DNA of 64,000 bases from Dipteris shenzhenensis (Eukaryota; Polypodiophyta; Polypodiopsida; Gleicheniales), in NCBI GenBank assembly GCA_047967505.1, contig CM106541.1. The stretch is one strand, 5' to 3'. Each line of letters starts with the position of its first letter. Position 1 is the stretch's first letter. The notes under the pieces were generated by a model. It had not been told where the DNA came from. It ran no database searches and saw only the letters and a list, made by a program, of their open reading frames with translations. Positions 35,595 to 46,989 of this stretch are shown here, one piece after another. A program made the translations under genes and the position numbers.

Positions 35595-35985
35595 GAACTC
35601 ATCTCTCTTGCGAGAGTTGTGTGTTGCAATATTTGTTTCAATATTCATGTTTGCATTTGGAGCTAGCACTCATCTCTTTTACGAGAGATGTGTTGTAATC
35701 TCCGCATTGATTTATGTTTGTTTTTTATCTAAGACTATCATCATCTCCGTTACTAGAGTTTTGTGTTGCAGTCTCAATTTCTATAGACGCTTAGTATGGC
35801 ACTCATCTCTCTAATCAATCTTGAGATTTGTGTGTTCTAGTCTAAATTTAGAGATGTTTTCATAGACGCTTATTCTGGCACTCATGTCTCTCTTGAGTGC
35901 TGCAGTCTAAGCTTGATATCATGAGATGTGTTCATAGACACAATACGTCTAGCACTCAATTATCCCTTGATAGTTTTGTGTAGTT
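35595..35985. repeat. Degenerate tandem repeat, about five ~85-bp units
   Basis: Each unit has CACTCATCTCTC(T)T..CGAGAG..TGTGTTGCAGTCTAA..TAGACGCTTA. The GAGA/TCTC parts can pair within a unit. The stretch 35231-36099 shows no gene otherwise. Confidence 0.65.
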
Positions 35986-36170
35986 ATAGCCTAGTATTAG
36001 ATGTACATGAATGGTTAGTCAACACATTCACAAGGTCTCATAAACGGATTTTTTATGATTTGATTGTGTTTTTAGATGAGTCAAAACTGTGAAATTGCAT
36101 GCTTTGTTATTTGTCATTGTTGGAACTGAATGGTTTTGAATTCTGTGTTGTAGCTTCATTGTTGCATTTC

Positions 36171-36725
36171 ATGGCTCACATGAGAGAGAGGATAAGGCCT
36201 GGTCTCACTAAATTTCAAAAGAAGATGTTGAAGAATGAGAAGATGCACTTCTTAATGAATGTCGATGAAGACATCATTGAGATCGCTTTCAACTATGGTG
36301 AAAGTGATGTGCAAAATCTTGCACGGATGATGGCTGAGGGTGGAGTCAGAGCATTGCATGGGCCATTTCCAGATGTTTTTTACAGTCACAATCTAGAGAT
36401 CAATTCATGCATCACTTTGTGTTGGAGAGTCGACGATCAATTAGATTGAGACATACTTGTCTGCGACACGAAGTGGGAGGGTCCGTTGTAGAAGCTAGAG
36501 TCACGTACATGAAAAATGCATGGCGAGCCTTCAAGAGCAAGGAAGCTATCTCATCCTTCATCCACTAATACTGTGACATGAAGTTAGGGGTAATCAACTT
36601 CATGCACCTCTTCACTTCCTACTTCTTTTAAATTGAGTGACAAAGATATTTATCATTGAGAAAGGGACATTAAAAAGAAGCTTTTATGCCAAGATACCAC
36701 ACCATACTTTCCTCCCTTAGATGAG
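36171..36725 (+). pseudogene. Unrecognised ORF, one frameshift and several stops
   Basis: ATG 36171 opens MAHMRERIRPGLTKFQKKML and continues to a frame change near 36365. The downstream frame (RHTCLRHEVGGSVVEARVTY, then KNAWRAFKSKEAISSF and KLGVINFMHLFTSYFF) has TAA/TGA only where Gln or similar is likely. Its last third is conserved at 30035-30190. Composition and conservation say it was a coding sequence; I do not know the family. It could belong to the Tat-like element whose leader follows. Confidence 0.4.
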
Positions 36726-36739
36726 AATAAATGTGCTTA

Positions 36740-37900
36740 TGTACTCTGCCACGTGTCATGATGATAAGGTAGAAAGCTGACTGGGTAGCTTGATGATGTG
36801 GCAAGTGAACCTGCTCCTACATGGAAGCTGATGACATGCCATGGTGATGTGGAAGGGTCCTGTGTTTGCTGACGTGGTAGAAGGCACCAGTGGCACTAAG
36901 CCACGTGTCACATATGATGTGTCAAATAGGGTATGCCACATGTTGGGGTGAGAAGGCGCGAGAATCTGAGGATAAGTTTCCACGAAATCCTTTGCGATGC
37001 CAACAAAATTTTTAGAAGATTCTGAAGACGGACCAAAATCCGTCACCTTTTCCATTCCAGGCATTGAAGCGCCGCATTGAGTAGGCGCGAGAAGGGCCGG
37101 TCGGTTGGAGTTCCTTCAGGTGGAGCATCGCTTGGAGCGAAGGTCGGCTCTTTTGTGGTTGCATGCCTCATTGGGCTGGAGCGCGGACTGTGCATGTATA
37201 GCAGCCGTTTGTTGAAGGTTGTCGATGCAGGCCGTTGAGGAGCGCTGGAGTCGCGTGTAGTAGTTGCTACCTTGGCCGAGAGAACGCTTGAAGTGTGTCT
37301 TCCTTTGGAGGTCGTCAGCGTTGCTTCTATGGGCATTACCTGTGTGAAGAAGCCGCAGGTGTTGATAGAGAGCTTGCGTCGGACAGTGGAATGGTTTGAT
37401 AAGGCAAGATGGCGGTTTTCGGCGTGTATGCGGGTTGCAGGGGTCTGTTGATGCAGAAGTCGTGATCGTTGGTCGTCATACGTTGAGGCCTGGCTTGTGT
37501 ACACAGGGTATCGAGGCCGAGTATGCACTGTTTGTCAGCCGCCCGCCATTGCAGAGAGGCCGTTGATGAAGAACCTCCGCGGCTGGTCGTTGCAAAGCTG
37601 AGCGCTGGGCGCCTTGTGGACTTTGGCCGTTGCGGGAGCCGGTGAAGGAGGCTTTCCGTTTCTTGAAGCTGTGTGGCATTATGAGGTGGAGGCTTTGAGG
37701 CTCGGCTGCTCATTCGAGGCATCAATGGATGTAGAGAGCTGGGCTACCAGCTTGTCGAATAGGTCGTAGTTGCTGGAGCAAGCTTTAGAGATGTGTCTTT
37801 GGAGTTACCGCCTGAGTATGGGCAAGCAGGAGGCCGGGTGGGATGGCTGGATGTTACTAAAGAGCTGAGTACCAAGAGCCGCTTAAGTTCATAGAAGACG
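36740..37900 (+). other. Tat-like leader in the opposite orientation
   Basis: 36745-36960 has TGATGTGGCA/CCACGTGTCA-type repeats, 36975-37030 matches the TTCCACGAAATCCTTTGCGATG block of the other element's leader, and 37040-37900 is a G+C-rich GTTG-repeat stretch. Long open frames on the minus strand here (37043-37725) follow from composition. No gag or pol follows. Confidence 0.45.
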
Positions 37901-38089
37901 TGCGTTCACGTAGAGGAGGCTATGCCTCTCACTTCCGTTATCACAAAGTGCTCCACCAGAGTGGGATGAGGCTTTGTCACTGAAGTGGATCAAGAGGGGT
38001 TTGGTTATTAGAATTTGGGAGCCCCCTAGGATTAGGACTGTCCCTTAGGTAGCGTTTTGAATGGTTCAAAGACAAAATTAAGCAGAAAA

Positions 38090-39400
38090 TGCAGGTTTGG
38101 CATCGCCTAGAATCTCATTATATATTAAGCATGTGTTGGCAGCATCCACAATATACTTGGTCTCAATATGGAATTTCAAAAAGAGTCATTGGTTAGAGAT
38201 TGAGATGTTGCTGTGAGCATTATTTTGTTCTAAGGAGGGGGGGAAATACTAGTTGCATCACATCCCCTAGGAAGGTCTTAAATTACACAAGCTAAAAGGG
38301 GGTTTGGGGTTTCAAGACATTAGGAATGTGTCATTGGTTTGCAAGTGGTTATCATGCTTGTTTGAATGTCAGCCCCCTTGGGTGAAAATATCCAAATGTT
38401 TGTTGAGCATCAGAAAGGAAAAGGGGTGGAAACTTGACGGGGACTTACCTAGTATATCTCATGGTCCCTTTGAAGATGGTTGGGTCAGGTCGATCTTATT
38501 GTGGGACAAAAGCCTTGAAAGTCTTGCAGTCATTTGTTATCATGGAAAGGGAGGCCAGATCTTTGAGGTGATGCCAGCCTATGCCAAAAATGGTGGAGTT
38601 GGGCATTTATGGTAGAGAATAAACCTCTCACATTGATGGGTACCACGGGGATAGAGTCTAAAAAAGAAAAGCGGTATGACATGGTTGTAATTATGGGAAG
38701 TGAGACATGCCTCGTGGAAGCCTATGGCCAAGATTCTTGCACAGTAATGGTCCAATGATAGCAAGATGGATCTTTTGACTATGCTGATGGATCTGATTGG
38801 CCCTCTAACTATATTATAACACTAGACTAGTAAGTGAATCAATGTTGTATCGGGAGGACAAATTTACATAAGGTCGCTTTGAGGCTGATCTACAGAAGAA
38901 TCATGGAGATATGATCATTGATCACTTCACTTAACGGCAAGTGAGATTTGATACATAGCCTAGGGTGGTGGAAAGCTTGTCTAGAGGACATTTGGAAGGG
39001 ATGTGATGCTATTAAAGTCAATTTCCTCCTATGGAAAGTGTTGCACATGTGGCTACCAATAATAAGGGGCTAAGTGGCCAAATGGTTGTGGGTGAACCCA
39101 ATGTGCCCACTCTGTGAGGGATCTGTTGAAGACATTTGACATTTGGTGTGGTCATGCAAAGGGACTAGAGGGCTTTGGCATCTAATTGAGGGTTCAATAA
39201 GAAAGGTGCAGCTAATGGCACACTTCTCCCTTGGGGCCAAATAGAGGTTTGCTCTTACTAGTGGCCCAATGGGGTTCACATCGACTTTGGTGGCTTGCTG
39301 GCCTTATCTTCAATGGTTGTGTTACTAGTAATTAGGTGAAGAACCTAGGTTTGGGGCATCGAGAGCACACTATCTTGGGCTATCAAAATGAATGTTGATG
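38090..39400 (+). pseudogene. LINE (L1-type) non-LTR retrotransposon, 3' end of ORF2
   Basis: KLKGGLGFQDIRNVSLVCKW near 38295 is the plant LINE post-RT motif. Near 39000-39175 a zf-RVT domain follows (FLLWKVLHMWLPI, then CPLCEGSVEDI and WSCKGTRGLW, with stops). Many stops interrupt it. It is a 5'-truncated copy, as LINEs usually are. No poly(A) tail is obvious. Confidence 0.8.
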
Positions 39401-40568
39401 GACCTAAGTGGAGTGACCAATAAGAACGAATCTCTCGTTAGTTATTGCATGTTTGGAAGTTAATGCTTCTCTCAATAGGATATGATCAAGCTGTTCAGGT
39501 AGACTCTCTCAGCAAGATGATCAGGATGCTTAGGAAGCATGTGCTACAGGCAATGTGCCCACATGAGATAGCCAAAATTTGTTCCTTTGTGTGCTTTTTG
39601 GAAGGTGACCTCCCCTTTAATATAAGTCGGCTATTTATTCAAGAGAAAAGCTTGCATTTTCTTTGTAATAGGTAACTCGCCCCATTATGAGGGTGTAGGT
39701 TTAATAAGCCAGGGTCTTGCTCTATGATGAAGGGACCCTATTGTGAGATTAGAGTTGTAAAAGTGCCCTTGTACATGGTTCAATAAGAATATGGCATTAA
39801 CAGGGGTCCAAAAAAAGTATGGACCTCTATGAACATCATACATAAAATATACATCCATAAGGGGTATCCTTAAACCTAAAACACTTTTTGTTGAACACAC
39901 GTGATGTAGGGGAGTTTGAAATAGTGAACGCCCTAGGAATGAAACATATAAGTAGTCTCTCCAATTGAAAAGAATTCAAAAATGTATTAAATAGCCGAAA
40001 AGTGGAGAGGAGGGGTAAAGAGGAGGGTGATTAATGAAGACTGGTGGGGAACTTGTGTGCTGCTATGGCAAGCAATTCACGATGAATTTTTGCATGTACT
40101 ACATTAGATTCTTGAAGATACTCTCTCATTGGATGTTGTTATAAGACTCTATAATCGCTACCCTTTCCTTATGCTGTAATAGTGATGATTGTAGCTTTTC
40201 TACATTTCTCATCTTGACTTCCGCATCAACATCGCCCACCTTAAAAGTTAGCTTATCAGAAATTCATGCTCTTGACTGTCTTGATTTGTGCTTTTAGTTC
40301 ACATATCCATACCATCTTCATAATCCTAGAATATGTATGATGCCTTACACTTAAAGTATCCTGAGAACTTCACTTTAACCTTCTATCATTCCAACTTCTT
40401 AGAATTTGGTACATAACAACACATCAACGTCTTTGTGTAGGTCCTCAACATGGACATAGTAGCCAGATCAAAAGCATATGTTAAAACAATCCAAACATCT
40501 TACAAAAATGATATATCTACGATATGTGTGGATTGATTAATCAAAGCAAAGAGATCCCTGCAAAGGGC
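39401..40568. other. Spacer without genes
   Basis: No gene signature. 39885-39930 resembles one end of the hAT-like MITE (TTGAACACACGTGATGTAG...ATAGTGA), but no opposite end could be found. Confidence 0.5.
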
Positions 40569-40604
40569 ATTAGGAAAAAAGGGAGCTCATTTTGGGGCCT
40601 TTTA
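40569..40604 (+). repeat. Left terminal inverted repeat
   Basis: Begins ATTAGGAAAAAAGGGAGCTC and ends ...GGGGCCTTTTA. It pairs with 52351-52386 with about three mismatches. Confidence 0.9.
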
Positions 40605-41044
40605 CGGTTTGGAAAAATAAGCTCTCAACCAATCAATAGAGGGCCAATGTAACGTTGGAAATTCACGAAAATAAGAGAAAATAGAAAAAAGAAACAATAC
40701 TTTATGTAGGTACAAGCGTGCTACATTAATGTGGAGATTGGTTTTTTATTCTCACAAGATCTTTGGACAAGAAGATAGAATCTAGTCTAACATTTTATCT
40801 GACAAGGGCCTTCCCGCTTCCACCTTCCTTTGAACTTTGAAATGTTGTGCCGCCTTTCCTTTGAAAGGTCTACCATTCTACACCACTGCCTCATTGTGCA
40901 GCAGCCTCTTCTTTTCCAAAACTTTTCCCTTGATCTTGTTTGGCATAGAGTAAGATGTTTCTTGTCAACTATCTGTCTGCCCACTTTCTCTTTCTTGAAA
41001 CTTCAATTTGTTATCTTGTTTACATTACTTTGCTATTGTTACAG

Positions 41045-42481
41045 ATTCAGAAGGTCTCCATGGTGAATAAAAACCATGGCCGTTCTTGTGGAAGATGCTC
41101 TGTGGATGATAATGCTATGAAGGCAGAATTATACCACACATCCTTACCCCGTCGACCTGCTTCTTCTATTTCTTCGGTAGAGAATTCAAGTACAGTCAAA
41201 ATGGAAGGAACTTGGGAAAGGTTTAATGTTTCGAAAGGAGCATGGGTGCTCATGCAACCTAGCAAAAGAAAAAGACCCCAGGACAAAAAACATTTTCTTG
41301 GCGTCATGGAAGGGAAGAGTATGAGATTTTAAAATCACCAGAGGGAAGATATCCGTGAAAGAAGTTTTGATTCAGCATGTGTACATGCATAAAGAACTTG
41401 TCTTGCGAGACTATCCAAATGATCTTCCGCAACACAGGCCTATTGTATATTTTTCTATTGTGGTTTTTTTCTTTACAAGGTGTATGGATTTTTAAGATGA
41501 AGCTTTCTTTCTTTGCTTATTGACATTCTTGTGTTGTTTTATTTCAGATTTATACCCTTCATCGTATGAGACATGGCAAAACATCAATTGTATTCTGTGA
41601 TTTATAGATGTTCTGCATGGATCGATAGGAGAACAACAATGCCAAGGTCGATGTGCAACATATATTTTTTACTGATCATTTTTATCAGTTGCTGGACAAT
41701 GCTAACACACATGGTGTGTTAAGGAAACAAGACCTTCTGGCATGGAATTCAGTGGATTGGCCTCACCCACATTCTAGTGTTACAGAGGCATATAGGGCCA
41801 AGCTTTTCAAAGCAGTACAAAAAGCTCTGAGGCCCAATATTGCCACAAGGATAATAAAAATTTATTTATGCATGCCTCTCACAGTTTTTGTGGACTTGTT
41901 TAATACCTTTCCAGTGAAGGTTTCAAAAACAATGTTCACAGTTAAAGCAACAAGTTCGGCATGCATGCCACAATTTTTGGATAAAGGTTGGGATAAGAAG
42001 ACATGTAGTTCAGTGTTTTGTGAGGTTGTCCAACCTTCTATGAAACTGAAGTACATGGTTGCATCACAAAATTTTATTTTTTCTTTTTATTATAAGTGCA
42101 GTCGAATGCTAGGCACAAAACTAGTCCCGATGGATCAAGATGAAGATTCTGTTGGTGCAAAAAATAAACTTCATGATATTGATGTTGTTGAGAATGGTGA
42201 TTTGCTAGTCAATATCTCATTAAGAGAATATTGCTCCCTAGCTCAATTGCGCAATGACATTCTGTTTGCGACAGAAGGTTCTATTTCAAATGACTTTTTA
42301 TTTATCTACAACAATAAAAAGGTACACCATCTGATTTATCCTAGTCTCATTAAGCACTACTATTAGTTTACTTTACCTATTGATTCATATTGCTTTTTTG
42401 CAGGTGCTCAAAAGAAGAGAGAGCTCAATAAAATGCAAAGACATTGAAAATTTGAAAATTGAGATAACACAGACTCCATAA
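41045..42481 (+). pseudogene. Transposon gene A, unrecognised multi-exon protein
   Basis: Exons inferred from GT/AG sites are 41045-41444, 41548-42321 and 42404-42481 (ends NLKIEITQTP, stop 42479-42481). An upstream exon around 40830-40950 ending at a GTAAG donor is possible, so the start is unknown. The middle exon is open for 237 codons. A carboxy segment (SLAQLRNDILFATEGSISND, then FLFIYNNKK across the last splice) could be a small ubiquitin-like or adaptor fold, but this is a weak impression. Stops at about 41609 and 41630 (TAG) and a frame change near 41330 break the gene. It ends 84 bp from gene B, tail to tail. No family recognised. Confidence 0.6.
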
Positions 42482-42565
42482 ACAAAGGTTTTGTATTCAA
42501 TCAAGTAAAATTTTGTATAGAAGTGTTTAGTTGTACATGTAGAACATATTCCTGACATCCATTTT

Positions 42566-44716
42566 CTATTTATGTACAGCTTCATCCAGAGGCTTCTCTA
42601 CATGGTCCAAGCTCTCCCTATCATCATTTTTTGGAGAATCTGATTTCTGCTGCTCCATCCTGTCCTATATAGTATGTTGGTGCTGCTCCATTGTCTCCTC
42701 TACTGCCCCAGGAGCATCTGTTTGCTGCTGCTCCATCTTCTCCTCAACAACATCAGTAGCAGGTCCTTGCTCCTGTGGCTTCTCCTCATTAGCACTAGGT
42801 CCTTGTTCCTGTGGCACCACATCAGCTTCATCTATGGCATCAAGGTGTATGACACCTTCTTGTACTTTAGAGCTCTCACCCAAACTCGACAGTAGCTGGT
42901 ACAATAAGTTTGGGGGAGGCATAGCTCAAAAACTTCCAAATTGTATGAGCTCTGAAATTATATACATAGTTTGAGCTAAAGCTATCTTCTTTCATCTGCA
43001 ATGGCATATGATGATTTAGAACACTTTGTATCACTATCAATTATCTTCAAGCTAAATGAAAATTATTTTTTCTTACAAGGTTTGGCTGTTCTTTCTCAAA
43101 ATAGCTTGAAAGTAGATATTTGGCACTGATCAGCACTCTCCATCTGCAGCTACTTGAATCATCTTATTGTGGTGTCTGTACAGTTGGAAAGATATGTTAG
43201 AAACTGTTAACATCTGAACAAAATAAAATTATTCAATAAGTTCAAAGGCATAGCATGAAATAGACATCAGTAGAGGGAACGACTTTTTACCTCTAGATTT
43301 ATTGGCTCTATTGAATCCAAAAGAGAGACATTAGGAGGATAGTGATCCAATGCATCTAGAAGCCTTCTAATACAACTGCAATACATATAATTTAGTTAGT
43401 ATGATATCAAAATAATGAAGTTTTAAGTTCAAAAAGCACATAAAGCACTTACAATTTCAACTCTCTATGTGTGTTTTTAAGAGTTGAATATAAAGCATTG
43501 CTTCTGCTGGATGTTAATAGAAACAAAACTCCAGTGGTCACTACGTAAGGAAAAAAGCATTAGGAAATTAAAGGCTACAAGAGTTTTCAATCTTAAAGAA
43601 GAATCTTAAAAGAAGCAGTCACCCACATACTTGTTATGGTATGGAAGTAGCAATCACATCGATAACTTCAAAATTGCAGTGTCTGAACCAGTTGGAAATG
43701 CTAATGGGAGTTTCCTTTGCATCTCTTAACTTAGAAGAAATAGCAGGATCAATAATATGGACTGTATGATGCTGTACAGAGGGGTGAAGCCAGCTTCTCA
43801 TCATGCTGCATAGGACCAAAAAATAATTAGGGTAGGTTATAAAGGAGGTACAAGGAGGATTGTTTTGCAAAAAATATAAAATAATAAACACTTACTAGAG
43901 CATTGCGAGAATGATAGTATCTGAGCAATACTCATTCTTATGAGCCAATGCTGCCAAGCATGGTTTTGTCAAGTCAAGATCATTCACTGAAAATTCATCC
44001 TCAATATGGACAACTATATTAGGGCCCAGCTCCTGCAACCTTCTATGTATCTGCAGCTCCCTCTTTCCAGTCTCCGCATCTATAACAGATTTTGTTTCTT
44101 TTATTTGCTGCTTCAGTGACTCCTCATAAGCAGCCTTCCCTCTGGCGTTCTTTGAGTGGGTTACTTCAACAACCTTAACCTCATCTACCTTCAACTTCCT
44201 TGTAGGTGGAATTAATAATATGTCTCTCATCTTTATGTCCTGCCATTCCATAGGATGAACAAGCTTGTCATACCTCCATCTCACTCTAGACAAAGTATTG
44301 AAGTCTTTGGCCATCACAGTCACCCTGTGAGCATGGGCTGCTACCAGTATTGCATCTTCAAAATATTTTTCTAAGTAATCCTCTACCATTTCCTATAAGG
44401 AAATAATGGCAGTCCTATTCCACCTGAACCCAAGGTGCCAACTATCACATATTTCTTTCACCAGTCTTTGAAAAGGTGCCTTGGGAATTGCAAAGCCTAT
44501 AGCTTTCTGTTTCTTCCTGATCTCCCTTAGCACACCTGCACCATGATTCAATCTCTTGGCCTTTTGCTGGAGTAGGCTCATTGGCTTACCCTTCCTGCCA
44601 TGTGCAGCTCTTCCCTTTGGAGGCACACTAAATTTCTTGGTACCTGTCCCAGCTGCTGTTGCTGCAATCCCTGGCCCTTTGCCAGCTTTCCTTGCAGTTG
44701 ACGTGGTTCTTGCCAT
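42566..44716 (-). pseudogene. Transposon gene B: histone H3 (CENH3-like) domain fused to a Ulp1/SENP C48 peptidase
   Basis: Six exons: 44716-43896, 43805-43631, 43540-43453, 43375-43291, 43175-43077 and 42951-42566, about 550 residues. ATG 44714-44716 opens MARTTSTARKAGKG, matching the H3 tail (K4 position is Thr, K9 kept). Residues ~61-148 are a histone fold: LREIRKKQKAIG, PFQRLVKEI, YLEKYFED, HAHRVTVMAKDF; the KDF and the Trp and extra residue in loop 1 recall CENH3. A charged linker (~150-235) follows. From ~240 it is Ulp1-like: SDTIILAML, ISNWF, DHWSFVSI (catalytic His), FNS (Asn where the catalytic Asp is expected), then PQxDDSSSC (Gln, Cys) followed by Arg where Gly is usual. A disordered Glu/Gln-rich tail ends it. 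Damage: TAG at residue 108, a 1-bp loss before exon 3, a small deletion in exon 3, and TAA/TGA/TAG later. Confidence 0.85.
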
Positions 44717-46989
44717 CACTCTGACAAACTGCATACAAAGCAATGGAAAGAGATTACAGCCATGGAGAACATGGTATGACACAAAAAGGCAATCACAGGG
44801 GTGGATGAAGCAACATTGAAAATTTTGCAATAAAATGCGATATGGAGAGTTTGAAATTCCTAACAGGTCCAAATCGCGTTTTCCTGCAAATACCTGAAGT
44901 GACATGCTAGTGCATTCCTACAGTGATTTCTCTGTCTTTACAACTAAATACAATATGAATGGAGTTTATGCAAGAAGAGTACAGCCATGGATAACTATGG
45001 AAGTCACAAAACCAGAATGACAGGGGTGGATGAAGCAACATTTCAATATTTGCAACAAAACGCGATTTCAGCTATTTGAAATTCCTAAGGCCTTCTCCTC
45101 ACGTTTTCTTGCAAATTCATGAGGCAGCATGCTGGAATATGCCTTCAATCATTTGAAGGTGTTTGCATGTCCATGTAGGATGGATTGAGTCTATGGAAGG
45201 CAAGAAGTGTGCACAGACTGAAGGAAGAACCCATAAGTACAGTTTTACCCTCACATGCAATTATCACACTTGAAGATCTGCATTCCTACAGTGATTTCTC
45301 TATCTTTACAACTAAATAAAATATGGATTGAGTCTATGTATTTCCATGCAGGATGGATTGTTTCTATGGTAGGCAAGAAGATTGCAAAGACTGAGGGAAG
45401 AACCCATTAATACTGACCTGAAATCTATCTGTGGGTGTGCTGTGCTGCTGATGAGTACCCTATGCTGGGGATGAACCTGTGCTGCTGGTCAGGATGCTGA
45501 TGTTGTAGAGTAGGGAGGTAGGGAGGCAAGAGAGCTGAGACTGGAGGGCAAGAGGGCTGAGATAGGATAGATTAGACAGGAGGGAAAAGATAAGTGCAAA
45601 ATACAAATAAGGCAGCTACTAGATCCCACACATGTGGAATGTAGTCATTTTTCACACGTGTGGATGGGACCCAGATCTCTTGGAGTTTGAAACTTGGCAC
45701 ATGTGAAAGGTACACTTTATGCCTTGGAACTTGTGCCATTCATGATTTCATAATCAATTCCACAACCGCTCTTCCCTCCCCTGCCTCCCAATCTTTCATC
45801 CCTGCCAGGACCCTCGCATCTTCCTTTTCCTTCTCTCTCTGATCCTTTCCTACCCAGCACACTCCATCCAGACTGCAACCTCGGAGGGTCACTCATCATA
45901 TGTAACCCTATCACGTGAGTTCAAAAGAAGGATATTTTTTATTCCTAAAATTTACAGAAATAAATATACATAAGGGACTATTTAAAATAGTTTTGGAAAA
46001 AATTTACAGATTTGTATAGAAAAGGGGAACATTTTATTAATGAAAAAATTTACAGATAAGGGATTTTAAATATAGGCCTTGAACGCACGTGATATAGAGG
46101 GTTTATACATAGTGACCCCCCTGAGACTGCAACCTGCCTGAAGACTACTACCACTGCCAGATCTCCAAGTTACCTAGAGTGCAGAGTTCAAGCTAGTGAA
46201 AGAGTAGGAGATTCACCAGTGCAACTCCAACAGCATGGAAAAGGAAAAAAAGGTCAAAATTCTAGATTTTTTTCAATGTTTTTTGACATATATTTCTTCC
46301 ATCCATTGGATTTTTTATTTCCAAATGTCTTCACTCAGCTCCCTTCTTGTTACATATTCAATTGATACTGTCCAAGAATGTGGTAAATCACCCAGGAATT
46401 TGATTGGAGATGGATTTGAATAGAACCTAGAAATTTACAACAAAATGCGAGGAGAGTGCTTTATACATCTCTAGGTAGCCCATATCCCATTTTGCTGCAA
46501 ATTCCTGTTGTTGACACATCCTCATGAAAAGCTTCACTCAGCTCCAACCTTTCTCTTGCATATCAACTCATACTGTCCAGGAATCAATGAGATGAACCTA
46601 GTGTTTGATTTGACATGCATATCAACAGAACTGGAGAATTTGCAACAAAATGCGAGGAGAGTGCTTTATATTTTCCAAATGGTCCCCCATTGTGTTTTCT
46701 TGTAAATTCCTGTGTCTCTTTTGGTTCTCACTTTTACCTCATTGTTTTGCTATCTTTGGCCCTGTGGAATTCTTCCTTGATGATGAGAAATGTCGAGGAA
46801 TCAATGAGATGAACCTAGTGTTTGATTTGACATGCATATCAACAAAACTGGAGAATTTGCAACAAAATGCGAGGAGAGTGCTTTATATTTTCCAAATGGT
46901 CCCCCATCGCGTTTTCCTGCAAATTCCTATGTCTCTTTTGGTTCTCATTTCTACCTCATTGTTTTGCTATCTTTGGCCTTGTGGAATTC
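44717..46989. promoter_or_regulatory. Divergent intergenic region with repeated imperfect palindromes
   Basis: Between genes B and C. A ~75-bp imperfect palindrome, TTTGCAACAAAATGCG ... CGCGTTTTCCTGCAAATTC, occurs five times: 44821-44893, 45045-45120, 46430-46505, 46630-46712 and 46850-46930. Longer duplications contain some copies: 44740-44960 resembles 44968-45180, and 46581-46797 is tandemly repeated at 46798-47010 (217 bp). It could be a bidirectional promoter or binding sites of an element protein; function inferred. Confidence 0.7.
45880..46125. mobile_element. hAT-like MITE, copy 2 (246 bp)
   Basis: About 95% identical by eye to 20561-20807. Starts CTCGGAGGGTCACTC, ends GTGACCCCCCTGAG, flanked by the perfect 8-bp duplication ACTGCAAC (45872-45879, 46126-46133). 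It lies in the promoter-like region between genes B and C. Confidence 0.95.

Noticed and set aside
37043-37725. Two long minus-strand ORFs with Arg/Pro/Ser-rich products
   Set aside because: The region is G+C-rich with repeated GTTG/GCTGG words and resembles the leader of the Tat-type element. Overlapping frames are open alike and no domain is visible.
39675-39935. Third copy of the hAT-like MITE
   Set aside because: Only one end (39885-39930) resembles the family. No opposite inverted end or 8-bp target duplication could be found.
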